This document shows, in pieces, positions 1 through 6,742 of a DNA stretch of 12,916 nt (its first letter is position 1; each line of letters starts with the position of its first letter). Source of the DNA: CTSoil-075 sp964292325 (GTDB lineage: Bacteria; Bacillota; Negativicutes; DSM-13327); NCBI GenBank assembly GCA_964292325.1, contig CAXYVG010000096.1, forward strand, positions 1 through 12,916. Reading direction: 5' to 3'. The notes under the pieces were generated by a model. The model made no database searches. It was not told the DNA's origin and saw nothing but the letters and a program-made list of their open reading frames with translations. The position numbers were made by a program, and so were the translations under genes.

Positions 1-596
1 CCTGATAGTATCGTCTTTCCTTGGTTACCTTTGGCGCCATAATAGACGGCTTGCTCTGATGTCGCATCGAGGTTACGCGCTGGACTTACAATGTGTACAT
101 TCCCCTCTGCCACGGCTCGGTCTTCAGCAAAAAATGATTCAATCTGATTGGCTGTCATGGAATTGTCGGGCATTGTCAGTTTCGCCCAACCAGTAACGAT
201 TGCATACTGTTTATCAGAATCATAATCAATGGATGGTCCCTTCAGTATACTTTCACCTTTGGTCAATATAGGATCTCCAGTCGCAACCATATGAGTATTG
301 TTAAAGGAACGCAGGTCGGCGGCTACGAGCGTCGCATCACCTTTTACTACCTTGACTCCGCCTGTGAGATGTCCCTCTTTGGTTTTGCTATTATATTCGA
401 CGCGTGCTCCCGTCATCACCGCATCCTCTTGCACCATGTGTACATTACCCTCTGCCGTCATAATGCCTTGTATACTATCATATTCAATGCTATCTGCCGA
501 TAACTCTACTGGTTTATTTTGCGCTGCTTGCAATGGTGCTACTGCCTGAAAGGACAGCAGCAGTGCGAGAGCGATGTTCGCTACTTTATGTTTCAT
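1..596 (-). CDS. lptA: LptA/OstA-like periplasmic LPS transport protein (3' end outside window)
   Basis: The first 198 codons of an OstA-fold protein; the reading frame is open to the left edge, so the C-terminus is missing. The LptA family forms the periplasmic bridge that carries LPS from the LptBFGC complex to LptD in the outer membrane. The N-terminus MKHKVANIALALLLSF is a signal peptide with a likely AxA-type cleavage near residues 22-26 (PLQAAQ). The mature part opens with PVELSADSIEYDS and shows the repeating beta-strand pattern of OstA domains; the phrase AEGNVH occurs twice (residues about 48-53 and 160-165). The start ATG overlaps the lptC stop as ATGA, so translation is probably coupled. 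Downstream genes (lptB, lptFG in related clusters) are outside the window. The family call is firm; the exact paralogue in a diderm Firmicute is less certain. Confidence 0.87.
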   Translation of the reverse strand, partial: MKHKVANIALALLLSFQAVAPLQAAQNKPVELSADSIEYDSIQGIMTAEGNVHMVQEDAVMTGARVEYNSKTKEGHLTGGVKVVKGDATLVAADLRSFNNTHMVATGDPILTKGESILKGPSIDYDSDKQYAIVTGWAKLTMPDNSMTANQIESFFAEDRAVAEGNVHIVSPARNLDATSEQAVYYGAKGNQGKTILS

Positions 597-1153
597 TTGG
601 TATCCCTTCCTTTTACAATTTTCGCATGACCATATATTTTAATTTTTTGCATATTGGCATCGCTTTCTATATGATCCCCTACCATAACAGTGTCTTCTTT
701 GGTTAGCAAAACATTCTCTGAAGCATAAAAACGTTGCTCAGCTGCTGACCAGCGCGTTTGCTCGGCACTAAAGGCAGCTCCATCGCTGCTAGTGGCCTGC
801 ACTTTTCCAGTCATCATGATATCTTTGGTCTTGCTATCCATCACTGCCTCAGGGGCCGTAATGTCAATTTTACCACCATTGTCTTGATAAAATACACCTT
901 TTATATTTTTTAATTTTAAATTTTTGGTATTAATATCCACTTCAATGTTTTCAGCCCCTAATTCCCATAGGCGCTTGCCGTCTTTTTCTTCAATAATGGA
1001 ATTTCCGACATAAGATAAAGTCGAACTTTGCTCACCATTTGTAGCTTGTACTGGTTCTTTGGGTAGTAGTGGTTCCTCTTTGAAAAAATAATATAAGCCA
1101 CTTGCAAGTAGTAAGATGGTACAAGCACTTACTAGATATGTAGTTTTTTTCAT
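593..1153 (-). CDS. lptC: LptC-family inner-membrane LPS export protein
   Basis: A 186-residue protein, close to the usual LptC length of about 190. Residues 6-24 (YLVSACTILLLASGLYYFF) form a single N-terminal membrane anchor with no clear cleavage site; the rest is a periplasmic beta-jellyroll with OstA-like phrases such as ITAPEAVMDSKTKDIMMTG (about 98-116) and KIKIYGHAKIVKG near the C-terminus. LptC family proteins accept LPS from the LptBFG transporter and pass it to LptA. Sequence identity within this family is generally low, so the call rests on topology, length and position between a lipid A acyltransferase and LptA. It overlaps both neighbours by 4 bp (ATGA at 1150-1153 and at 593-596), indicating coupled translation. 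No sign of truncation. Confidence 0.86.
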   Translation of the reverse strand: MKKTTYLVSACTILLLASGLYYFFKEEPLLPKEPVQATNGEQSSTLSYVGNSIIEEKDGKRLWELGAENIEVDINTKNLKLKNIKGVFYQDNGGKIDITAPEAVMDSKTKDIMMTGKVQATSSDGAAFSAEQTRWSAAEQRFYASENVLLTKEDTVMVGDHIESDANMQKIKIYGHAKIVKGRDTK

Positions 1154-2049
1154 GCCTGTTCACCCACCTTTTCTTTTGGTTGGCTGGTATTCCAGCGTTT
1201 TTGAAACCATAACCATTCATCAGGATACTGCCGAATGGTCGCATCAATAATATTGGTCATTTTTGTTGTAAGCTGATAGATATCATCATCTTTGTTACCT
1301 GTTTCTTCGTCATACAATGGTTCATGCATAATGACTCGGTGACCGCCCTCGGCTTTTCGGACAATAAAAACGGGGATCACGGGTACCTTAAACTTTTTGG
1401 CAAATACAGCGGCCCCTACAGGAGTGGATGACATCTTGCCGAGAAATTCAATAAATAGCCCATTAGGACCTGCATCTTGATCTGCGAGTAGACCAACTAA
1501 ACGTCCTGCTTTTAAAGCTCTAGCAGCACTGATTAGCTCCGTCGTGCCACGAGTAAAAAGTTCGATACCGGCTAGCTGACGGTACTCATTCAACAGTTTG
1601 GTATGTTGCTTATTGGGTTGTGGTTTGATGACACTTGCCACGGGAAAACCGGCCATCGCAAGCGAAGCTCCCAGCCATTCCCAATTGCCTATATGAGCGG
1701 CTAACAGTACGACTCCCCGCCCACTTGCCATCGCCTCATCAAGATAATGACGATTTTCAATGGTCACACACTCTTGCATTTTCTGCTTCGTCATTGCTGG
1801 AATATAGAGAACTTCGAGAAAAGTCTGTCCCAATTTCATAAATAAACTAGCAATTGTTTGCTCTGCTACTTCTGGTGTTAGACCTAATCGCTCTTGGATT
1901 TGCCTAATGGCTCGCAGTCGTTGCTTCGAAGCCATCCGGTAGTATATCCTGCCCAGATATTTACCAACTAGCAAAACCCAAGGATAAGGCAATAAGCAAA
2001 CCAGCCAGCTTAGCATTTTCAGCGTATAATATTGCCATTTATTACTCAT
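1150..2049 (-). CDS. lpxL: Lipid A late acyltransferase, LpxL/HtrB family
   Basis: A 299-residue member of the lysophospholipid/lipid A acyltransferase family, similar in length to E. coli LpxL (306). The catalytic H-x4-E motif is HIGNWE (H119, E124) in the context LLAAHIGNWEWLG, and the conserved LADQDAG and PVGAAVFAKKFKVPVIPVF blocks follow. A hydrophobic N-terminal segment (about residues 13-30) anchors it to the inner membrane. The family adds a secondary acyl chain to the hydroxyl of a primary acyl chain of Kdo-lipid A, using acyl-ACP. The sequence cannot tell an LpxL-type from an LpxM-type position or the chain length. It is the only late acyltransferase in the window. The ribosome site AGGAGG lies 6 bp before the ATG. 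It follows kdsC by 13 bp and overlaps lptC by 4 bp. Confidence 0.86.
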   Translation of the reverse strand: MSNKWQYYTLKMLSWLVCLLPYPWVLLVGKYLGRIYYRMASKQRLRAIRQIQERLGLTPEVAEQTIASLFMKLGQTFLEVLYIPAMTKQKMQECVTIENRHYLDEAMASGRGVVLLAAHIGNWEWLGASLAMAGFPVASVIKPQPNKQHTKLLNEYRQLAGIELFTRGTTELISAARALKAGRLVGLLADQDAGPNGLFIEFLGKMSSTPVGAAVFAKKFKVPVIPVFIVRKAEGGHRVIMHEPLYDEETGNKDDDIYQLTTKMTNIIDATIRQYPDEWLWFQKRWNTSQPKEKVGEQA

Positions 2050-2062
2050 GAAGGACCTCCTT

Positions 2063-2608
2063 TTACTGCTGAGTACCTACCTCTGCACCATGCAAATAAG
2101 CATCCACGATACCTTGCCATTTGCCTTGTGCTTTTAGAATATGTTCAATGACTTCCCTTACTGCACCATTGCCCCCTGTATGAGTTGTTACTAGGTGCGC
2201 ATATTGCTTTACTTCCGGGGCAGCATTCGCTACAGCGCAGGGTAAACCAACGCGAGCTAAGATCGGTAAATCATTGAGGTCATCGCCAACATACGCGATT
2301 TCCTCGGCTGTTAGGTTATATTTCGTCATTAGTTCCGTTAATGCTTTGATCTTATTGCTCGCTCCTTGGTATAGATCTGTGATTTTTAGTTCAGCACTAC
2401 GGAGTGCGACCATTTGGCTTTCTCGCCCCGTAATAATTGCAATCGTAAGCCCTGCCTTACGAGCTACCGTGAGACCTAGTCCGTCTTGTGCGTGAAATTT
2501 TTTCATCAGTTCACCATCGCGGCCAAAAATAAGTTGCCCGCTAGTTAACACCCCATCTACATCAAGTGCTACTAGTTTAATTTTTTTGCTACGGCTTTCT
2601 ATATCCAT
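2063..2608 (-). CDS. kdsC: 3-deoxy-D-manno-octulosonate 8-phosphate phosphatase (KdsC, HAD family)
   Basis: A 181-residue small HAD phosphatase with no cap insertion, the KdsC size (E. coli 188). HAD motif I is LDVDGVLT with D16 (nucleophile) and D18; motif II lies in AIITGRES (T60 region); motif III Lys is probably K86 in GASNKIKAL; motif IV is VGDDLNDLP (D109, D110, D113). KdsC removes phosphate from Kdo-8-phosphate, the step between KdsA and KdsB; subfamily members act as tetramers. Placement next to kdsA and kdsB supports KdsC over other HAD enzymes such as the phosphatase YrbI fused or linked to sialic acid pathways. The ribosome site AAGGAG lies 7 bp before the ATG. The upstream gap to kdsA (73 bp) contains a strong inverted repeat. 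Confidence 0.93.
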   Translation of the reverse strand: MDIESRSKKIKLVALDVDGVLTSGQLIFGRDGELMKKFHAQDGLGLTVARKAGLTIAIITGRESQMVALRSAELKITDLYQGASNKIKALTELMTKYNLTAEEIAYVGDDLNDLPILARVGLPCAVANAAPEVKQYAHLVTTHTGGNGAVREVIEHILKAQGKWQGIVDAYLHGAEVGTQQ

Positions 2609-2636
2609 TATACCACTCCTTGGCGCAATAAGTCAG

Positions 2637-2676
2637 TAAGGTGGATAATACCAATATCAGTCGGTATTCCACCTTA
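2637..2676 (-). repeat. Intergenic inverted repeat between kdsA and kdsC
   Basis: In the 73-bp gap between the kdsA stop and the kdsC start, arms at 2637-2652 (taaggtggataatacc) and 2663-2676 (ggtattccacctta) pair over 14 bp, with a 2-nt bulge and a 10-nt loop. No T-run follows in the transcribed direction, so it is not a standard Rho-independent terminator. It could be an mRNA processing or stabilising hairpin, or a partial attenuator that lowers kdsC and downstream expression. The hairpin ends about 15 bp before the kdsC ribosome site and does not hide it. Confidence 0.7.
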
Positions 2677-2681
2677 TATCA

Positions 2682-3506
2682 TTACTTGTGTTTTCTCACT
2701 ACATTGTCAATCGCCTGCACATCTTTTAGCAGTTCTTCTAATTGGTCAATATATAGCATATTCGGACCATCTGACAAGGCCTCTGCCGGGTTATCATGGA
2801 CTTCCATAAATAGCATATCAATCCCGGTAGCTACCGCTGCTCTTGTCAGGTATGGGACAAATTCACGTTGACCGCTAGAAGTAGCGCCTGCACCACCAGG
2901 TAATTGCACACTATGCGTTGCATCAAATACCACGGGATAACCAAATGAACGCATAATGGCTAAAGAACGCATATCGGTAACTAGATTGTTATAGCCAAAA
3001 CTAGCCCCCCGTTCGGTAAGAAGAATATTTTCATTGCCCGCTTCCCGAATTTTTGCAATGACATGTTCCATATCTTTTGGCGCTAAAAACTGGCCTTTTT
3101 TCACATTGACCACTTTACCAGTCTTTGCTGCCTCATGAAGTAAATCCGTCTGCCGACATAAAAATGCTGGAATCTGTAAGATATCGAGTACTTCAGCCGC
3201 TGTAGCCACTTGTGTACTGCAGTGGATATCACTGACGACTGGCACACCTAGTTCTTGCTTAATTTGGCTAAGAATTTTGAGTCCTTCCGTTAGACCTGGC
3301 CCACGAAAAGAAGAGTAGGAAGAACGGTTGGCTTTGTCAAATGAGGCTTTAAAAATATAGGGAACCCCTAAGCGATCGGCGATATCCTTAATCGCGCGAC
3401 CAATTTTCAAAGTGCGTTCAAGACCTTCAATCACGCAAGGTCCGGCAATAAGGGCAATCGGATTCTGACCACCAACGGTGATATTACCAATGTTAACTGT
3501 ATTCAT
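2682..3506 (-). CDS. kdsA: 3-deoxy-8-phosphooctulonate synthase (KdsA), metal-dependent class
   Basis: A 274-residue (beta/alpha)8 enzyme of the usual length, condensing phosphoenolpyruvate with arabinose-5-phosphate to Kdo-8-phosphate in the cytoplasm. Visible blocks are ALIAGPCVIEG (17-27), KASFDKANRSS (53-63), LCRQTDLL (116-123), LTERGASFGYNNLVTDMRS (163-181) and FDATHSVQLPGG (194-205). Known metal ligands in the Aquifex enzyme are C11, H185, E222 and D233; here C24, H198, E235 and D246 align at a constant offset of 13, so this should be the metal-dependent class rather than the E. coli-like class with Asn at the Cys position. The start ATG has AGGAGG 8 bp upstream, and that site overlaps the TAG stop of kdsB. 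DAHP synthase is a relative but lacks these Kdo8P features. Confidence 0.96.
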   Translation of the reverse strand: MNTVNIGNITVGGQNPIALIAGPCVIEGLERTLKIGRAIKDIADRLGVPYIFKASFDKANRSSYSSFRGPGLTEGLKILSQIKQELGVPVVSDIHCSTQVATAAEVLDILQIPAFLCRQTDLLHEAAKTGKVVNVKKGQFLAPKDMEHVIAKIREAGNENILLTERGASFGYNNLVTDMRSLAIMRSFGYPVVFDATHSVQLPGGAGATSSGQREFVPYLTRAAVATGIDMLFMEVHDNPAEALSDGPNMLYIDQLEELLKDVQAIDNVVRKHK

Positions 3507-3518
3507 TATGAGAACCTC

Positions 3519-4241
3519 CTAATTTTGTAATAATCGGTTTACTTTTTCTAAATCTTCGGCCGTATCTACGCCAATCGACTTAAAATCGGTTTTGAGCACT
3601 TTGATTCGATAGCCGTGCTCTAACGCTCTGAGCTGTTCTAACGACTCGGTTTGCTCTAGCGGTGTCGGCTCTAATTTGGCATATGTTAATAAAAAATCCC
3701 GGCGATAGGCATAAATGCCGATATGTTTATATACCGGTACTTGTGCACTGTTACGGGGATAAGGAAGTAGAGAGCGAGAAAAATATAAAGCATACCCTTC
3801 AAGGTCAGTAACCACTTTGACAGCACTTGGATCGTTGTACTCTGCCGGTTCCATTTGTGTCATCAGTGTCGCCATCTGTAGATCTGGGTTGCTACTAAAA
3901 GCCTCTGCCAATTGATCAATGATCTCTGGCGGAATCAGTGGTTCATCCCCTTGTACATTGATGATCAAGTCCACCAACGGAAAACGCTCGGCTACTTCTG
4001 CTAGCCTGTCTGTTCCCGTAGGATGATCGGGCGAGGTTAGTATTGCTTGACCGCCAAAATCAATAACGGTTTGATAGACCAGAGAATGGTCGGTCGCGAC
4101 AATGACCTGATCCGGACGTTTGGCAAGACTGGCTCGTTCATATACATGCTGAATCATTGGTTTACCAGCAATTTTCGCTAATGGTTTGCCAGGTAATCGA
4201 GTGGAAGAATACCTAGCTGGGATTATGCATACTATATTCAT
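3519..4241 (-). CDS. kdsB: 3-deoxy-manno-octulosonate cytidylyltransferase (KdsB)
   Basis: A 240-residue CMP-Kdo synthetase (E. coli 248), which activates Kdo with CTP before transfer by WaaA. It begins MNIVCIIPARYSSTRLPGKP, the nucleotide-binding signature (R10, K19), followed by ATDH (49-52), PTGTDRLAE (74-82) and NVQGDEPLI (95-103), whose acidic pair D99/E100 sits where the metal-binding Asp of this family lies. The frame is open further upstream to 4334, but that extension of 31 residues has no family counterpart and lies wholly within lpxK, so the ATG at 4241 is chosen. It has a modest AAGGGG ribosome site about 10 bp upstream. The coding region overlaps the end of lpxK by 29 bp. Confidence 0.95.
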   Translation of the reverse strand: MNIVCIIPARYSSTRLPGKPLAKIAGKPMIQHVYERASLAKRPDQVIVATDHSLVYQTVIDFGGQAILTSPDHPTGTDRLAEVAERFPLVDLIINVQGDEPLIPPEIIDQLAEAFSSNPDLQMATLMTQMEPAEYNDPSAVKVVTDLEGYALYFSRSLLPYPRNSAQVPVYKHIGIYAYRRDFLLTYAKLEPTPLEQTESLEQLRALEHGYRIKVLKTDFKSIGVDTAEDLEKVNRLLQN

Positions 4242-5400
4242 CAACAAATTTCCCCTTTTTATCAGCGGTTTTTTTAATGAGTTCCATAAAGTCTTCATAT
4301 CCCTCGGTAAAATGTACCGCAATACTGAGCACATATAGAGGTAATGGTCGATCGGAATGGATAAATTCCGGTGGAATTTTTACCGCATCTTTTTCTGTTG
4401 TAATCAGTGCATACGCTTTTTCATCTACCCCACGTTGCATGATCTCTTGCATTTCTGCCATGGTGTAGTCATGATGATCCGTATACCTTACCCCACAAAC
4501 CTCGGCTACCCCAATATCTAAGATGGTCTGTTCAAAAGAGGAGGGGTTACCGATCGCTGATAATGCCACTACTTTTTTGTCACGAATGGTTTCCAGCGCT
4601 ACATTGTTCATCTGCAGCCCCTTATACCATTCTTCTATTTCCACAAAACATTTTGGCTGATGTATACTTTCGACAATCAGCGCGTTGTTATGATAACGAG
4701 CAAGTGTACTTAGAATAATATCCCGCGAATCATCGGTAGACTGATCTACCTTCGTCAATAAGAAAACCTGCGCCCGCGCTAAATTCGCCAGCGGTTCTCG
4801 CAAGGTACCTCGAGGTAATAAAAAATTATTGCCAAACATATTTAATGCATCAATTAAAACAATATCTAGATCACGAGCCAATTGCCAATGCTGGTACCCA
4901 TCATCGAGGATAATCACATCCGCCTTTAGTTCCTTCACTGCATATTCGCCTGTTAGAATGCGATTTTTACCAATCACTACTGGAATCCCCGGCAAACTTT
5001 TCGCTAGTAAATAGGCTTCATCGCCAGCCTCGGTAACAGTCATATAAATTTTGTTTCCATCGGAAACTACCCCTACATCACCACTCCAACCTGCGCGATA
5101 TCCACGATTGAGAATGACGACTCGATAACCCATTTCCCGAATGATGGTAGATAGCCGCTGTGCAGTCGGAGTTTTGCCTGTACCACCAACGGTGATATTG
5201 CCGAGGCTAATAACCTTACAATCTAATTTGTGCTGTTTTAAAAAACCACTTCTATAAAGATATAGCTTGATTCTAACACCTAGGCCATAAAGCATCGAAA
5301 ACACGCGCAATAATCCCAGCAGAAATACTGCTAGGATTCCAGGTTCTTCCCCATGTACTAATTTGTATAAGTAAACTTGTAATGCTTCACTCTGGCGCAT
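4213..5400 (-). CDS. lpxK: Tetraacyldisaccharide 4'-kinase (LpxK)
   Basis: A 395-residue membrane-associated P-loop kinase that phosphorylates the 4' position of the lipid A disaccharide to give lipid IVA. The Walker A loop is GNITVGGTGKT (67-77, K76, T77); NRGYR (98-102), EAGDEA (124-129), LDDGYQHW (165-172, the family's LDDGxQH motif) and LPRGTLREP (195-203) follow in the usual order. A hydrophobic N-terminal helix (about 20-47) fits the known membrane anchor. It is longer than E. coli LpxK (328), with the extra length at the N-terminus and in the C-terminal half, which is unremarkable for Firmicute versions as far as I recall. The ribosome site AAGGCGG lies 7 bp before the ATG; it follows waaA by 17 bp and its 3' end overlaps kdsB. 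Confidence 0.94.
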   Translation of the reverse strand: MRQSEALQVYLYKLVHGEEPGILAVFLLGLLRVFSMLYGLGVRIKLYLYRSGFLKQHKLDCKVISLGNITVGGTGKTPTAQRLSTIIREMGYRVVILNRGYRAGWSGDVGVVSDGNKIYMTVTEAGDEAYLLAKSLPGIPVVIGKNRILTGEYAVKELKADVIILDDGYQHWQLARDLDIVLIDALNMFGNNFLLPRGTLREPLANLARAQVFLLTKVDQSTDDSRDIILSTLARYHNNALIVESIHQPKCFVEIEEWYKGLQMNNVALETIRDKKVVALSAIGNPSSFEQTILDIGVAEVCGVRYTDHHDYTMAEMQEIMQRGVDEKAYALITTEKDAVKIPPEFIHSDRPLPLYVLSIAVHFTEGYEDFMELIKKTADKKGKFVDEYSMHNPS

Positions 5401-5417
5401 ACTTGTTCCGCCTTTTA

Positions 5418-6713
5418 TTAGATTTGTGACTTGACTAGTTCTCGCAAATATACCATACTCTTGCGAGCCGCTCCACGATTTTCATCAATGATGCTTATGG
5501 TTTCCGATGACATCTGGAGTCTAGTCTGTTCATTATATAAGATATCCAATATACTCTCAGCCAAAGAGCCTGCATCCTGAACGGTTCGGCAAGCGTTTCT
5601 TTGGGAAAATAAAGAATATGTATCTTTGAAGTTAAACATATGAGGTCCCACTAGAATTGGTTTCCCATGAGCAGCAGGTTCGAGAATATTATGCCCTCCC
5701 CGCTCTACAAGGCTACCACCTACATAAACAATGGTACTCACACTATATATTTTACCTAACTCCCCAATGGTATCAAGTAGTACTACATCATAGCCAATCG
5801 TTGGCTCTTGCAATAGTAGCGTCCGGCGAGTGGCGACAAAACCACTGTTTTTCGCACTACTCGCGATTTCTTCCGAGCGCATAATATCTCGCGGGGCAAT
5901 GACTAATTTCGCCTCTGGAAAGCACTCGCGTACTTTTTTGAAGGCACGAAAGAGTATCTCTTCTTCCCCTTTATGCGTACTGCCTGCAACCAATACAGGA
6001 TACGCATCCACAAGACCCATCTGTTGGCAGATGACTTGCTGTTCTTCTTGGGTTACACTGGTATAGTTTTGATCAAATTTGGTATTGCCAGTAACGACTA
6101 CACGGCTAGGATCGGCTCCAAGCTCTAAAATATGCTGTGCATCAATCGTTGACTGCATGCAAAATTTATCCATGCTATCTAACATACCTTGCAGTACACT
6201 ACCCATATACCGATAGCGTCCCATACTCTTATCGCTAATTCTGCCATTAACCATCATAACTGGCACAGAGAAAGATCGTGCTGCTTTTAGAAAATTAGGC
6301 CACATTTCAGTTTCTACCAACAATAATACACTAGGCTGAATTCTTTTTACTACTTGATGAGCAATCCCCGGAACGTCGAGAGGTGAAAAAATCACACTAT
6401 CGGCCTCTGTAATAATGCGTTTTGCCATAGAATATCCAGTAGCAGTGACTACCGATACCAAAATAGGCTTCTCGGGAAAAGCACAACGTATTTCTTTGAT
6501 AATTGGACTAGCAGCAACAATTTCGCCTACGGAAGCCGCATGTAACCAAATGCAATCTTTCCTCACTACTGATTCGATTTCATAATCAGGTATAAAACCA
6601 AAACTCTGGTATAAGCGCTGCGCAAAACCTTTTTCCTTACATAGGCGCACGATAAATGCAGGAATTGCTAGTAGTACAATCAGCACCGCTAGTATATTGT
6701 AAATAAAATGCAT
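5418..6713 (-). CDS. waaA: Kdo transferase (WaaA/KdtA)
   Basis: A 431-residue GT30 glycosyltransferase (E. coli 425) that moves Kdo from CMP-Kdo to lipid IVA at the inner membrane. A hydrophobic N-terminal anchor (about residues 5-22) is followed by LHAASVGEIVAASP (57-70), where E64 matches the family catalytic base in SVGE. Later blocks are LVETEMWPNF, VNGRISDKSMGRYR, TGNTKFD, VAGSTHKGEEE, YVGGSLVERGGHNILEPAA and GPHMFNF, the CMP-binding half. A TTG seven codons upstream (6734) keeps the frame open, but GAGGT sits at normal distance from the ATG at 6713, so that start is preferred. Whether it adds one, two or more Kdo residues cannot be read from sequence. It lies between msbA (29 bp) and lpxK (17 bp). 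Confidence 0.94.
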   Translation of the reverse strand: MHFIYNILAVLIVLLAIPAFIVRLCKEKGFAQRLYQSFGFIPDYEIESVVRKDCIWLHAASVGEIVAASPIIKEIRCAFPEKPILVSVVTATGYSMAKRIITEADSVIFSPLDVPGIAHQVVKRIQPSVLLLVETEMWPNFLKAARSFSVPVMMVNGRISDKSMGRYRYMGSVLQGMLDSMDKFCMQSTIDAQHILELGADPSRVVVTGNTKFDQNYTSVTQEEQQVICQQMGLVDAYPVLVAGSTHKGEEEILFRAFKKVRECFPEAKLVIAPRDIMRSEEIASSAKNSGFVATRRTLLLQEPTIGYDVVLLDTIGELGKIYSVSTIVYVGGSLVERGGHNILEPAAHGKPILVGPHMFNFKDTYSLFSQRNACRTVQDAGSLAESILDILYNEQTRLQMSSETISIIDENRGAARKSMVYLRELVKSQI

Positions 6714-6742
6714 GTTCGATACCTCTTTTTTCAACTTTGCCC

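Noticed and set aside
291..549. Two overlapping plus-strand frames of 70 and 83 residues
   Set aside because: Both are antisense to lptA, which has a clear signal peptide and OstA pattern; neither has a ribosome site or family resemblance.
2604..2610. TATAAT-like sequence at the kdsC start as a promoter
   Set aside because: It overlaps the start codon and no -35 lies at a usable distance.
2637..2676. Terminator between kdsA and kdsC
   Set aside because: The hairpin is strong but lacks a T-run on the transcribed side, and kdsC needs transcription from upstream because no convincing promoter follows it.
4242..4334. Upstream extension of kdsB
   Set aside because: The added residues lie inside lpxK, have no match to KdsB N-termini, and MNIVCIIPAR is the standard beginning of the family.
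6714..6734. TTG start for waaA seven codons upstream
   Set aside because: The GAGGT ribosome site lies inside this stretch at normal distance from the ATG at 6713; the TTG has only a weak site.
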